DNA of 64,000 nt from assembly GCA_017745115.1 (NCBI GenBank), contig JAGIAA010000007.1, forward strand, positions 95,011-159,010, written 5' to 3'. Of the stretch, positions 9,581-18,274 are shown one piece after another (position 1 is the stretch's first letter; every line of letters begins with the position of its first letter). This DNA is from Sphingobium sp. GTDB lineage: Bacteria; Pseudomonadota; Alphaproteobacteria; Sphingomonadales; Sphingomonadaceae. The notes under the pieces are model-generated. The model did no database searches. It had not been told where the DNA came from and saw only the letters and a list, made by a program, of their open reading frames with translations. The position numbers and the translations under genes are program-made.

Positions 9581-10281
9581 TGCAGATCCTGTTTGTCGAG
9601 GATGACGAACGCGTACGCCGGTTCGTTCTCCGCGGTCTTGAGGCCGAAGGCTATTCCGTCAGCGTGGCCGTTGATGGCGAGGAAGGGCTCGCGCGCGGAA
9701 CGGCCGAGGAATTCGACGTCATCATTCTGGACGTAATGTTGCCCCGCCTCGATGGCCGGGAAATATGCCGCCAGCTCCGCAGCGCGTCCATCGCCACGCC
9801 GATCTTGATGCTGACAGCAATGGACAACACCGAAGATAAGGTCGGGGCTCTGCGCGGGGGCGCTGACGATTATCTGACCAAGCCGTTCGATTTTGATGAA
9901 CTGCTTGCGAGGATAGAAGCTCTTGCGCGGCGCAAGGATGGTTTCGCGGTAGAAGCTCCGAGCGTGCTGCAGATGGGTAACGTCCAGATGGAGCGAGACT
10001 CGATGCGCGTGCTCCTGGATGGGCGCCCCGTCGAACTCACGGGACGAGAATACCAGCTGCTCGAAATGCTGATGACGTCGCGGGGCAAGGTCCTCAGCCG
10101 CACACGCATACTGAACAAGGTCTGGGGGTATGACTCAGACCCTCTCACGAATGTCGTCGACGTCTACGTCCGCCGGCTCCGTACCAAGATGCAATGGGAT
10201 TCGGAAAACGGCTGGATCCGGACCATACGAAATTACGGCTATCGATTTGATCCCGCAGCCGACCTGGCGCAGGCGAGGTAA
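9577..10281 (+). CDS. OmpR/PhoB-type response regulator
   Basis: 234 residues. Receiver domain with acidic pocket EDD at 8-10, phospho-acceptor D52 in ILDVMLPRLDG and the conserved lysine in LTKPFDF. It is followed by a winged-helix DNA-binding domain (ELTGREYQLLEMLMTSRGKVLSRTRI, VDVYVRRLRTKM, RTIRNYGYRF). The first ATG overlaps the kinase stop codon, so the two proteins are translationally coupled. It is the cognate regulator of the preceding kinase; regulated genes cannot be read from sequence alone. Confidence 0.95.
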   Translation: MMQILFVEDDERVRRFVLRGLEAEGYSVSVAVDGEEGLARGTAEEFDVIILDVMLPRLDGREICRQLRSASIATPILMLTAMDNTEDKVGALRGGADDYLTKPFDFDELLARIEALARRKDGFAVEAPSVLQMGNVQMERDSMRVLLDGRPVELTGREYQLLEMLMTSRGKVLSRTRILNKVWGYDSDPLTNVVDVYVRRLRTKMQWDSENGWIRTIRNYGYRFDPAADLAQAR

Positions 10282-10392
10282 TCACCTGTTATCATACGCT
10301 TACCTCTTGACTCGAGGCATTCGGTTTCCAAAATTTCTGCAGGCGATTTCGCCAAGCTGGAATGAGCGACTGGTAGGAAGGAGGAAAAATCC

Positions 10393-10614
10393 ATGTCTCT
10401 CGACCAATTTCGCCGCCCCTTTGATGTCGTCAAGCATCCAACGCTCGAGCCCGAGGTCAAGCGCGCTATCTTGGCATCGTGGGCATCTGATCAGGCCGCC
10501 ATTACAAACAGGCCAGACCTGCGCCGTCCCAAGGGTCTCAAGCGACCTGTGCCTGTCCGAGACATCTTCGCAGCCCTGAAAAAGCTCGACCGACAGACAG
10601 GAGAACGCACATGA
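10393..10614 (+). CDS. Small conserved hypothetical protein (73 aa)
   Basis: 73 residues starting MSLDQFRRPFDVVKHP, preceded by a strong GGAAGGAGG. It carries the segment VKRAILASWASDQAA and a C-terminal IFAALKKLD helix, a pattern I associate with short uncharacterised alphaproteobacterial proteins. No membrane segment or signal peptide. Its TGA overlaps the ATG of the next gene (ATGA), so the two are an operon. Function unknown. Confidence 0.75.
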   Translation: MSLDQFRRPFDVVKHPTLEPEVKRAILASWASDQAAITNRPDLRRPKGLKRPVPVRDIFAALKKLDRQTGERT

Positions 10615-10790
10615 GCGAGAACTTCCTGACTTATCTCAAGCGAGAGCACGATCGACTGGAAGCGGAGATCGAGAAACTGTCTTCACGGCGTTTACCCGAT
10701 ACGATCACGATCGCGCGTCTCAAGAAGCAGAAGCTCGCGGTCAAGGATCAAATCGCGCAGTGGCAGCGGGACTGTTCCGTCGCGGCGTGA
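10611..10790 (+). CDS. DUF465 (YdcH-like) small coiled-coil protein
   Basis: 59 residues, beginning MSENFLTYLKREHDRLEAEI and containing LKKQKLAVKDQIA, the signature of the DUF465/YdcH family of small helical-hairpin proteins. It is short and overlaps the previous stop codon. Function of the family is not established. A GC-rich hairpin without a U-run follows at 10803-10829. Confidence 0.85.
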   Translation: MSENFLTYLKREHDRLEAEIEKLSSRRLPDTITIARLKKQKLAVKDQIAQWQRDCSVAA

Positions 10791-10802
10791 CAGCCCGACA
10801 AG

Positions 10803-10829
10803 GCGGCGCCTGGGCCAACCGGGCGCCGC
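10803..10829. terminator. GC-rich hairpin after DUF465 gene
   Basis: GCGGCGCC and GGCGCCGC form an 8-bp perfect stem around an 11-nt loop, starting 13 bp after the DUF465 stop codon. There is no clear T-run on either strand, so intrinsic termination is weakly supported. It lies between convergent genes (DUF465 plus strand, kdsA minus strand). Confidence 0.35.
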
Positions 10830-10955
10830 TGCTTGGACGGGCTAGGCCAAGCCACGACTGGATGCACATTGGGAATTGCAGCGTGCAGCCGCCGCTCGAC
10901 CGCGGCGGATGTCAGGTAAATTGACATTCAATTTCCTGCTCTGCTGCTTCCAGCG

Positions 10956-11795
10956 TCATGCAGTCACCAGACCGGGAAAGGATTTGACCAGCTGGTCAAT
11001 CGCCAGCATCTGCTTGAGATAGGAAGACAGGGCGGAGAGCGGCAAAGCGCACGGCCCGTCGCACAGCGCATTTTCGGGATCGGGATGGGCTTCGAGAAAA
11101 AGCCCCGCGATGCCGATCGCCATGCCCGATCTAGCCAGAGCCGCGGCCTGCGGACGGCGGCCATCTGCGCTGTCTTCCCGCCCCCCGGGCCGCTGCAGTG
11201 CATGAGTGGCGTCGAACACGACCGGCGCCATGGCTTTCATCATGTCCATTCCGAGCATATCGACGACAAGATTGTTGTAGCCGAAGGAAGAGCCGCGCTC
11301 GCAGAGGATGACCCGGTCATTTCCCGCTTCCCGGCACTTGGCGATGATATGGCGCATTTCATGTGGTGCCAGGAATTGCGGTTTCTTGACGTTTATCGCG
11401 GCGCCGGTCTTCGCCATGGCGACGACCAGATCTGTCTGCCGCGCCAGAAACGCCGGCAACTGGATGATGTCGGCGACTTCAGCCGCCGGTTCAGCCTGAT
11501 GAGGCTCGTGGACGTCCGTCAAGATCGGCACGCCATAGCGAGACTTGACGTCCGCCAGAACGCGCAACCCTGCTTCCAGACCGGGTCCTCGGAACGACGA
11601 GATGGACGACCGGTTGGCCTTGTCGAACGAGGCCTTGAAGACATAGGGGATACCTAATGCAGCCGTTTCCTCGACAAAACGTCCGGCCACTTCGAACACG
11701 ATGTCGGCGCTCTCGATTACATTCATCCCACCGATCAGAACAAACGGAGCGTCATTGGCGAACGTCAAGTCTCCAACTCTAACGCCTTGCTGCAA
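10956..11795 (-). CDS. kdsA: 3-deoxy-8-phosphooctulonate synthase
   Basis: 279 residues. It condenses phosphoenolpyruvate with arabinose 5-phosphate to KDO-8-phosphate. Family hallmarks are all present: [90 protein letters not shown] and [18 protein letters not shown]. The E. coli enzyme has 284 residues, and the first alignable residues here ([12 protein letters not shown]) come only a few codons after TTG 11795. That codon has AAAAGGAA about 7 nt upstream, so a TTG start is chosen; no suitable ATG is nearby. The frame stays open upstream into the neighbouring gene, which is probably chance. It follows the outer-membrane protein gene after about 160 bp. Most sphingomonads replace LPS with glycosphingolipids, so KDO here may serve another polysaccharide. 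Confidence 0.92.
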   Translation of the reverse strand: MQQGVRVGDLTFANDAPFVLIGGMNVIESADIVFEVAGRFVEETAALGIPYVFKASFDKANRSSISSFRGPGLEAGLRVLADVKSRYGVPILTDVHEPHQAEPAAEVADIIQLPAFLARQTDLVVAMAKTGAAINVKKPQFLAPHEMRHIIAKCREAGNDRVILCERGSSFGYNNLVVDMLGMDMMKAMAPVVFDATHALQRPGGREDSADGRRPQAAALARSGMAIGIAGLFLEAHPDPENALCDGPCALPLSALSSYLKQMLAIDQLVKSFPGLVTA

Positions 11796-11953
11796 CAGAA
11801 AATTCCTTTTCGAAATTGTTTGCGCTCTGCCCGCGCATCGCGACCTTCCTCGCCTTGCCGGCAACAATGGCCGTCGGCCTAACCAATTGCAAGATGGCGG
11901 GATTGCGGCCGAAACCTTACGGACCGGAAAAGCCCGCCATTTGTCTTTCGCCG

Positions 11954-13180
11954 TCAGAAGCTCAGCTCTGCCTGTAGCCAGAACTTCCGCGTCGTGACGT
12001 CGCCGGTGAACTTGGACGCGCCCGTGCGGTCGAATTCGGCATATTTGGCGAGCAGGCTGACACTCTTCGTCAGCTTGAAGCCGGCCTGTGCATCCCACTC
12101 CTTGCCGAACTTCTGGCCGCCGACATCGCTGGAGAATGCATGCCAGGTGAGTCCGGCGTTGAGGCCCGGCAGGGCCTTCATCTTGGGGAATTTTACCGAC
12201 GCGCCGAGATAGACATCCTGCAGGCCCTGAGCGGGTGTCGTCAGGAACATGTCGGCCCAGCCGTTGAACTTGTGCAGCGTCGCCAGCGGCGTCTGGAAGG
12301 ACTTGCCATTGCTCGATCCGAGCCGCTCGTAACCCGCCGTGAGGCCGTAGTCGCCGACCGCGAGACCCAGCTCGCCGGCCAGATAATCGACTGAATAATC
12401 GACCGGGTTGAGCGAATAATCGGACTGGTTCGCATAGCTGGCCGCGACGTTGAGCGTGATTTTCGGCGCCAGCTTGAAGGCCCCCGTCGCCCGCATCCCG
12501 TAGGTCTGCGTCGAATTGGCCGCGACGGGCTCATGCGCCGCATAGTCGAGCAGATAGGCAAATCCCTTCACGTTGATCGGGCCGAGCTTGCCGCCCGCTC
12601 CGAGGAAGACGTAACTGCCGTTGAAAGTCCGGCGAGGACCGGCATCGACGCCGAAGACCGTGCGCTGCGACCATACATAGGTCGCGTCGAACGAAACCGG
12701 TCCGGCCTTGCCCGCGGCCCGAACGGCATCGAAGGTCTGCTCGTTCTGGCGCCATGCCGCCGCACCGACGAAACGCTGGTCGTCGAGATTGATGCGCTGC
12801 CGCCCCGCCGTCATAGTCCCCAGCTTCGACTTGTACTGCAGCTGGAGGCGATTGATCTCGAGATTCTGAGGATCGGGCACGCTCGCGAAGCCGGTCTTGC
12901 CGTTGACCGTGTTGTTATAGTCCTCCAGCAGAGCGAGTGTACCCTCCCCCTCGACCAGCAGGCTGATGGACTTGTCGACCGCGAAGGTCAGCCCCGGCCG
13001 CACGCGCAACGTAACTGCGTCGGCCTGGGTCAGCGTGTTCGGCTGGTCGACCAGTTCGTAACGAAACCGCGCGTCCACGCTCGGCGTCACGGTGACGCCG
13101 CCGCCAAGGTCGTGCGGCTGGCCGGCCGAAGCCGGGCCTGCCAGTGAGGTCAGAAGCATCAAGATACCGAATTTACGCAT
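11954..13180 (-). CDS. Alginate-export-type outer-membrane beta-barrel protein
   Basis: 408 residues from ATG 13180, selected for the AGGGGG just upstream and the signal peptide [19 protein letters not shown]. The mature protein is rich in alternating strands and ends in aromatic phenylalanine (FWLQAELSF), typical of outer-membrane barrels. Recognisable segments are [50 protein letters not shown] and [12 protein letters not shown], which I associate with alginate-export-family porins in sphingomonads. It probably forms a channel for a small or saccharide-like solute; the substrate is not known. A leader with an intrinsic terminator lies about 130 bp upstream. Confidence 0.8.
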   Translation of the reverse strand: MRKFGILMLLTSLAGPASAGQPHDLGGGVTVTPSVDARFRYELVDQPNTLTQADAVTLRVRPGLTFAVDKSISLLVEGEGTLALLEDYNNTVNGKTGFASVPDPQNLEINRLQLQYKSKLGTMTAGRQRINLDDQRFVGAAAWRQNEQTFDAVRAAGKAGPVSFDATYVWSQRTVFGVDAGPRRTFNGSYVFLGAGGKLGPINVKGFAYLLDYAAHEPVAANSTQTYGMRATGAFKLAPKITLNVAASYANQSDYSLNPVDYSVDYLAGELGLAVGDYGLTAGYERLGSSNGKSFQTPLATLHKFNGWADMFLTTPAQGLQDVYLGASVKFPKMKALPGLNAGLTWHAFSSDVGGQKFGKEWDAQAGFKLTKSVSLLAKYAEFDRTGASKFTGDVTTRKFWLQAELSF

Positions 13181-13307
13181 AAGTCCCCCTTTTGCGCTTG
13201 GCTCGCCGCCAGCGCATTTTTGCCGTTTCGCTCTGTCAGTTGCCGCCGGGCGATGGCGCGAATTAACAGGGCTGGAATCGGCGGCGCCGCATCGGGAGGC
13301 AAAGGGC

Positions 13308-13359
13308 CAATAAAAAAGCCGCCTGAAGGTGGGCCTCTCGGCTCCTTCGGCGGCATCAT
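13308..13359 (-). terminator. Intrinsic terminator upstream of outer-membrane protein gene
   Basis: On the minus strand GCCGCCGAAGG pairs with CCTTCAGGCGGC (one bulged base), followed by TTTTTTATT at 13315-13307. It sits about 130 bp upstream of the outer-membrane protein start and 260 bp downstream of the SDR stop. It can either end the SDR transcript or act as a leader attenuator for the porin gene. Confidence 0.75.
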
Positions 13360-13500
13360 TGCCAATCGCTTGTCCCGCTAGGGGCTCGCCGTCCGTTACC
13401 TGCCCCGCAATGGGCAGCCGGAATAGTTGCCGGGCATCGATGCCCGACCGCATGAAGCTGTCATTTCAATCGAGATCGATCAACTGATTTTTTTGCATTT
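13360..13500 (-). ncRNA. Structured leader or sRNA candidate
   Basis: Directly before the terminator the minus strand has a perfect palindrome GGGCATCGATGCCC and a hairpin CTGCCC-ATTG(C)-GGGCAG in about 70 nt, and no credible reading frame. Together with the terminator this looks like a structured 150-190 nt RNA. No known riboswitch core was recognised and no convincing promoter was found, so it may simply be the 3' untranslated region of the SDR gene. Confidence 0.3.
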
Positions 13501-13619
13501 GCGAAATAATCAGGCTCCGTGATCTCATGAAGCCCGACGCCGCTGGCTCAACTTCACTGAAGTTCAGGGAAAATCCACTGCACTGCAAAGCGGCGACGAT
13601 TTCCGCTTTCTGGTCGCTT

Positions 13620-14504
13620 CTAGTCCAACACAGGCCTGTCCCACAGGCTGTCGACGGTCTCGCGGCGGAACCGCTCGAACGCGGCCCGCGCTTCCGGCAC
13701 GGGCAAGTCGGCGACGAAATCGCTCTCGATCCGGCGGTGGCGCTCGATCACCTCGTCCAGGAACTCGCGGTGCGTAAGGATGTGGAACCGATTCTCGCGG
13801 ATCGCCTCCACCACGATACGGCCCATGTCCATCGGATCGACGGCGACCCGCATGGCGGCCCAGAGATTCTTGGTGAACGTCCCGATGTCGCCGTCCGGCG
13901 CACCGCTGTCGTCGTCGGGCACCGGCACCAAAGCCGTCTTGACCGCGCCGGGGAACAGGCAGGACACGCCGATGCCATGCGGCGCGAGACTGAGGCGCAG
14001 CGCCTCGGTAAACCCGCGGACCCCGAATTTGCTCGCCTGATACGCCCCCATCGTCGGCAGCGGCACGATGCCGGCCATAGAGGAGGTGTTCACGACATGG
14101 CCGCCTTCGCCCTGCGCCTTGATGATCGGCGAGATGATCTTGGTGCCGTTGACCACGCCGCCGAAATTGACGGCGATCATGCGGTCCCACTCCTCGAACT
14201 CGTCATCGTCGGCGGCGCCGTTGCCGCCGACACCGGCATTGTTGCAGAGGACATGGATCTTGCCGAAGACGTCGAGCGTCTCCTGCGCGGCCCGGCGAAC
14301 ATCCTCGCGGTCGGCGACATTGACCTTGATGAAGTGCGCCGCGTTGTTGCCCTTGAGGATGTCGCGGGCCTGGGCGAGGTGATCCTCGTTCCAGTCGGCC
14401 ATGACGACCTTCATGCCCTCGGCGAGGAAGTTGCGTGCCATGCCGAGGCCGATGCCGCTTGCCCCGCCGGTCACGAAGGCGACCTTGCCCGCGAAATTCT
14501 TCAT
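13620..14504 (-). CDS. Short-chain dehydrogenase/reductase
   Basis: 294 residues from ATG 14504, which has GAGAGGA upstream. Rossmann motif TGGASGIG near residue 12, NNAG motif in LCNNAGVGGNG, catalytic serine in VVNTSSMAG and YQASK at the active site. The C-terminal extension (FHILTHREFLDEVIERHRRIESDF) resembles SDRs acting on larger hydrophobic or lipid-like alcohols. NAD(P)-dependent oxidation or reduction of an unknown alcohol/ketone. Single gene by spacing. Confidence 0.92.
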   Translation of the reverse strand: MKNFAGKVAFVTGGASGIGLGMARNFLAEGMKVVMADWNEDHLAQARDILKGNNAAHFIKVNVADREDVRRAAQETLDVFGKIHVLCNNAGVGGNGAADDDEFEEWDRMIAVNFGGVVNGTKIISPIIKAQGEGGHVVNTSSMAGIVPLPTMGAYQASKFGVRGFTEALRLSLAPHGIGVSCLFPGAVKTALVPVPDDDSGAPDGDIGTFTKNLWAAMRVAVDPMDMGRIVVEAIRENRFHILTHREFLDEVIERHRRIESDFVADLPVPEARAAFERFRRETVDSLWDRPVLD

Positions 14505-14593
14505 GGCGTTCCTCTCCAGTGTCGTTTCGCGTGAGGCTAGCGGCGGCGCCCTCGCCCGCCAAGGGGCTTGCACGCCGGTTGATCCCCTCATTC

Positions 14594-14674
14594 GTCACCG
14601 CGGGCTTGACCTGGGGTCCCGCTACCTTGCAAGGGCGCGGAAGAAGCGGAACTCCGGATCAGGTCCGGGGTGAC
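14594..14674. repeat. REP-like inverted repeat (GTCACC...GGTGAC family)
   Basis: An imperfect inverted repeat beginning GTCACCGCGGGCTTGACC and ending GGATCAGGTCCGGGGTGAC, with inner arms around TCCCGC and AGCGGA. It lies in the gap between divergent genes (SDR and the ketopantoate-reductase-like gene), 55 bp before the start codon at 14730. Similar CCGGGTC-type palindromes are frequent in sphingomonad genomes. Confidence 0.6.
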
Positions 14675-14729
14675 GATCTGCCTGATCGGGCACAGGGTGC
14701 CGGGCCGGGCGAAGCGCAGAGGAGAGGAT

Positions 14730-15668
14730 ATGCAGCGCATCCTGGTGATCGGTGCGGGCGCCATGGGCTGCCTGTTCGCGGCCCGCATCGCGGAAAGCGG
14801 CGCCGATGTGCTGCTGATCGATGTCGACAAGGATCGTCTTGCCGCCATTGCACGAGAGGGCATCGCCCTCACTGACGACAATGGCACGCGAACCGTGCCG
14901 CTCCGCACTGGCCTGGCCGCCGATGCAGTCGACGAATTCGACCTTATCCTATTGTTTACAAAGGGTATGCATAGCCGATCCGCAACGCGGTCCGTCGCCC
15001 ATCTGGCCGACAGCGGCGCCCATGTCCTTACGCTCCAGAACGGCCTCGGAAACCCCGAGATCGTGATTGAAGTCTTTCCACCTGACCGCGTGCTCAAGGG
15101 CATCGCCGCCCTTCCCGCCGATCTGCATGGCGCGACGCATGTCTCATCTCACGGCGCCGGCCATCTTGAGCTCGGCGGCATGACGCCGGCTGCCCATGCC
15201 GCCGCGGATGAGGCGACGGCCCTGCTGCGCCGTGCAGGCTTCGACGCGCGAACGAACGAGACGATCGACATCGCCATCTGGGAAAAGGTCGCGTTCAACG
15301 CAGCACTCAACTCGCTGGGCACGGTGACGCTCCAGCCCAACGCCGGCGTCAACAATGCGCCCGGCCGCCGGATTGCCGCAGCGATGGTCGCTGAAGTGAC
15401 CGCGACGGCCCATGCGGCGGGCATCCTCGTCGACCGCGACCGGATCACGACCGCCATCGACTTCGCCCTCACCCATCATGGCGGACACCAGGCCTCGATG
15501 CTGCAGGATCGGCTCGCCGGCCGCGCGACCGAAATCGAAACGATCAACGGCGCGGTGGTCGAACGGGCACGGGCACTCGGTGTCGCCACGCCGGTCACCG
15601 AAACGATGACCGACCTCGTGCGGCTGATCGAACAAGCGCAGAATAGCCGTCATCCCAGCGGAAGCTGA
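14730..15668 (+). CDS. Ketopantoate reductase family protein
   Basis: 312 residues, ATG 14730 with AGGAGAGG upstream. N-terminal NADP-binding motif VIGAGAMGCLFAARIAESGADVLLIDVDKDRL. ApbA/PanE-type central features follow (LLFTKGMHSRSA, LTLQNGLGNPE). The C-terminal helical domain has the catalytic-type IDIAIWEKVAFNAALNSLGTVT. Members reduce 2-dehydropantoate to pantoate or related 2-keto acids; the assignment to pantothenate synthesis is not proven because many paralogues have other substrates. The last codons lie within a palindromic repeat (SRHPSGS), so the C-terminus has been shaped by that element. Confidence 0.88.
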   Translation: MQRILVIGAGAMGCLFAARIAESGADVLLIDVDKDRLAAIAREGIALTDDNGTRTVPLRTGLAADAVDEFDLILLFTKGMHSRSATRSVAHLADSGAHVLTLQNGLGNPEIVIEVFPPDRVLKGIAALPADLHGATHVSSHGAGHLELGGMTPAAHAAADEATALLRRAGFDARTNETIDIAIWEKVAFNAALNSLGTVTLQPNAGVNNAPGRRIAAAMVAEVTATAHAAGILVDRDRITTAIDFALTHHGGHQASMLQDRLAGRATEIETINGAVVERARALGVATPVTETMTDLVRLIEQAQNSRHPSGS

Positions 15669-15724
15669 GATCCCAGGCGGGAAAAGCTGGAACGCGAGAG
15701 ACCCCAGCTTTCGCTGGAGTCACG
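15648..15724. repeat. REP-like repeat overlapping gene 3' end
   Basis: CGTCATCCCAGCGGAAGCTG at the left and CCCCAGCTTTCGCTGGAGTC at the right form an imperfect inverted pair. The left arm encodes the last residues and stop codon of the ketopantoate-reductase-like gene. The element separates convergent genes and may serve as a bidirectional terminator, although no long T-run is present. Confidence 0.6.
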
Positions 15725-15728
15725 AAAG

Positions 15729-17021
15729 TCAGGCAATCGCCTTGCTGGCGCTGGTGAACACCATTTCGCGGAGCGCCGCGAAATTGGGGATGTTGTAGCC
15801 GTCCGGATCCGCGCTCGAGACGATGTCCTCGTGACCGATGCTGTCGATCAGGTTGATATCCTCGGGCTTCACCACCTTGGCATCGACCGTGTCGTAGAAA
15901 GTCCAGACGCGCGGGCGGGTATAGTCATCGGCATTCTGGTCGACCACGAGCGCTAGCCGGTGCGAGGTGAGCAGCACGACCGAGCCGATGGGATACACGC
16001 CCAGGCTCTCAACGAACTGGTTCAGCACCTCGGGATCGAACTGGCCCTCGCTGCTACGCATGTTCTCGAAGGCGGCGTTGGGCTCCATGCGCGGACGGTG
16101 CGGCCGGTCCGACGTCATCGAATCATAGACGTCACAGACCGCGGCCATGCGGCCGAACAGGCTGATGCCGTCGCCCTCCAGCCCGAGCGGATAGCCGCTG
16201 CCGTCGAAGCGCTCGTGATGCTCCATACAGACCTTCATCACCTCTTCGGGGATTTCGCCGCCGATGGCGAGGAAGTCATAGCCCAGCTTGGTGTGAGTCT
16301 TGACGATCTCATGCTCTTTTTCGGACAGTGTCTCGCTGATGGTCGAGACGTCGAGCGGCAAGTGGCCCATGCCGACATCCATGAGAAGGCCGGCCATGCC
16401 CGCCTGCTTGATCCGCGCGGTATCGAGACGCATTTCGCGGCCAAGCGCGATCATGAGCGCGCTCACGGCAAGAGCATGGGTGTAGAGGCTCGAATTCTCG
16501 CGCTTGACGCGCATCAGGCCGTTAAAGGCGTGCGGGTTGCGCTGGATCGAGGCGAACAGTTCCTCGATGACCGGCTCGACCTGGCTCGACTTGATCGCCT
16601 TGCCCAGGCGCGCCTGATTGAACACGCCGGCGAGGATACGCTCGGACCGGGCCACGATGCCGATGGCATGGCCGACTTCGCGCGCCGTGCTGGTCGGCGT
16701 GGTCGAACGGGGATCGAACGGCCGGGCGGAAACCGGCGAACGCGGCGGCGGCACCAGTTCAAGGCGGGCGCGCTCGATCGGCGGCGTACGCGACGGGGTG
16801 ACAAGCTGGCGCCGACGGGCCGGCGCTTCACCGCCGATATCGTCGCCCTTCTCGACATCGATCACGACGGCATCGAGCTCGCTGGCGTGCAGGTCCGCCA
16901 GCTGGCCGGCGTCGGTCAGCAGAAACTTGGTCTTCCAGAAGGGATGCTTAAGCCAAGGCCCTTCCAGCTTATGGATGTACATGCCGAGCCGAACTTCGGC
17001 GACATCGATTCTTTTGAGCAT
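15729..17021 (-). CDS. DUF3391 / HD-GYP domain protein with degenerate HD motif
   Basis: 430 residues. N-terminal DUF3391 domain (residues 1-60, RIDVAEVRLGMYIHKLEGPWLKHPFW), a proline-rich linker (about 75-110), then an HD-GYP domain (about 120-330). The GYP signature is intact (HHERFDGSGYP, GYP at 276-278) and the first histidine is present (H182). The canonical HDxGK is MDVGM here: the metal-ligand histidine is replaced by M214 and the lysine by M218, with D215 retained. HD-GYP enzymes hydrolyse cyclic-di-GMP; activity may be lost or altered in this protein. Monocistronic by spacing and convergent with the preceding gene. Confidence 0.9.
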   Translation of the reverse strand: MLKRIDVAEVRLGMYIHKLEGPWLKHPFWKTKFLLTDAGQLADLHASELDAVVIDVEKGDDIGGEAPARRRQLVTPSRTPPIERARLELVPPPRSPVSARPFDPRSTTPTSTAREVGHAIGIVARSERILAGVFNQARLGKAIKSSQVEPVIEELFASIQRNPHAFNGLMRVKRENSSLYTHALAVSALMIALGREMRLDTARIKQAGMAGLLMDVGMGHLPLDVSTISETLSEKEHEIVKTHTKLGYDFLAIGGEIPEEVMKVCMEHHERFDGSGYPLGLEGDGISLFGRMAAVCDVYDSMTSDRPHRPRMEPNAAFENMRSSEGQFDPEVLNQFVESLGVYPIGSVVLLTSHRLALVVDQNADDYTRPRVWTFYDTVDAKVVKPEDINLIDSIGHEDIVSSADPDGYNIPNFAALREMVFTSASKAIA

Positions 17022-17150
17022 AAAACGCGATCTCCGAGACCGACATCTTGTGTCAGATGGACCCTTTTGTTCGCCTAAAGATCACGGTTAACAGCGCGTT
17101 GAGGAGCGTTTTCGACCAACGTTGGCGGCTATGCAACAGGGCTTCCCAGC

Positions 17151-17936
17151 CTATTCGTGCTTGATCGTGCAGAGCGCGCCGCCGTCGACCGGCCAAGCCG
17201 AGCCGGTCACGAAGCTCGCTTCGTCCGAGAGCAGGAACGAGACGACATGGCCGACCTCGCCGGGCTGGCCGACGCGGTTCATGACCGAGACCCAGCCGAG
17301 CTTGTCGAGGCCCTTCTGCAGGTCGCCATCGAACATCTGCACCATCACCTCGTCGAGCAGCGGCGTGCGGATGACCCCGGGCTCGACGCAATTGACGCGG
17401 ATGCCCTGCTTGCCCAAGTCCGCCGCGGCGGTGCGCGTCAGGCCGACGACGCCATGCTTGGCGGCATTATAGGGACCGCCGCCGGCAAGACCGCGTTCGG
17501 AACCGATCGAGGCGGTGTTGACGACCGAGCCGCTGCCCTGCTTGATCATCTGCTTGAGCACGAAATGGAGGCCGAGGAACACGCCGCGCAAGTTGACGCT
17601 CATGATCCGGTCGAATTCCTCGATGGGATATTCATGCGTCGGGGCGATCAGGCCCTCGACCCCGGCATTGTTGAAGAAGCCGTCGATCTTGCCGAAGCGC
17701 CGGACGGTGGCGTCGACATAGGCCTTCACGTCCGCTTCCCTGGCGCAATCGGCATGGACGAACTCGATCGTCGCGCCGGTCGCCGCGCGCAGTTCCTGCG
17801 CCCGGTCGTCGAGGCTCTTGGCAATGTCGACGAGCATCAGCGTCGCGCCCTGCTCGGCGAGGATCTTCGCCGTGGCAAAGCCGATGGCGCCCGCGGCGCC
17901 GGTCACGATGATCACGCGGTCCTTATGATTTGGCAT
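17151..17936 (-). CDS. SDR oxidoreductase, last gene of catabolic cluster
   Basis: 261 residues. Motifs: TGAAGAIG (dinucleotide binding), FNNAGVEG, VVNTASIGSERG (catalytic serine) and YNAAK (Tyr/Lys). C-terminal VTGSAWPVDGG is typical of classical SDRs. The start overlaps the stop of the upstream small gene by 14 bp, so they are co-translated. Likely an NAD-dependent alcohol/ketone step of the cluster's pathway; the substrate is unknown. Confidence 0.92.
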   Translation of the reverse strand: MPNHKDRVIIVTGAAGAIGFATAKILAEQGATLMLVDIAKSLDDRAQELRAATGATIEFVHADCAREADVKAYVDATVRRFGKIDGFFNNAGVEGLIAPTHEYPIEEFDRIMSVNLRGVFLGLHFVLKQMIKQGSGSVVNTASIGSERGLAGGGPYNAAKHGVVGLTRTAAADLGKQGIRVNCVEPGVIRTPLLDEVMVQMFDGDLQKGLDKLGWVSVMNRVGQPGEVGHVVSFLLSDEASFVTGSAWPVDGGALCTIKHE

Positions 17937-18162
17937 CGGGCGCTCCTTTTGAATTTTGGGCCTTCCGGAACGGAAGAGTGAGCAGGAAGAAGACGAGCCC
18001 GGGCGTCAGCAGCTTGAGGAAGGCACGCGCTTCTTCGGGTCTCAGACGGGCGTTCATCGGCATGGTGCCGAAGGCCTTGCCCTTCAGCACGAGGTCGCTG
18101 CCTTTGCGCTCGACCTTGCTGATCGTCATCAGTTCGCCGCCATCGGAGTTGAAGATTTTCAT
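17923..18162 (-). CDS. Small hypothetical protein (79 aa)
   Basis: 79 residues from ATG 18162 (GGGGGGAG upstream). Polar beta-like N-terminus (MKIFNSDGGELMTISKVERKG, of which VERKGSDLVLKGKAFG is notable), then RPEEARAFLKLLTPGLVFFLLTLPF, a single hydrophobic segment, and a basic tail. Overlaps the following SDR. I recognise no named family; the LTPGLVFFLL segment suggests membrane association. Confidence 0.65.
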   Translation of the reverse strand: MKIFNSDGGELMTISKVERKGSDLVLKGKAFGTMPMNARLRPEEARAFLKLLTPGLVFFLLTLPFRKAQNSKGAPDAKS

Positions 18163-18180
18163 GCGGCACTCCCCCCGTAC

Positions 18181-18257
18181 TTCCGTTCGGTTCGAGCGAA
18201 GTCGAGAACCGTAAGCGCAGCACCACCGTGTCTCGACTTCGCTCGACACGAACGGAA
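18181..18257. repeat. REP element, CGTTCG...CGAACG family, copy 1
   Basis: TTCCGTTCGGTTCGAGCGAA and its inverted partner TTCGCTCGACACGAACGGAA enclose a second nested pair (GTCGAGAAC / TCTCGAC). It fills the intergenic gap, leaving about 18 bp to the start codon on one side and 17 bp to the stop codon on the other. Confidence 0.85.
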
Positions 18258-18274
18258 AGAGGTGTGTTTTCTCA

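Noticed and set aside
11796..12098. Upstream in-frame extension of kdsA
   Set aside because: It would overlap the porin gene end and add about 100 Arg-rich residues not found in the KdsA family.
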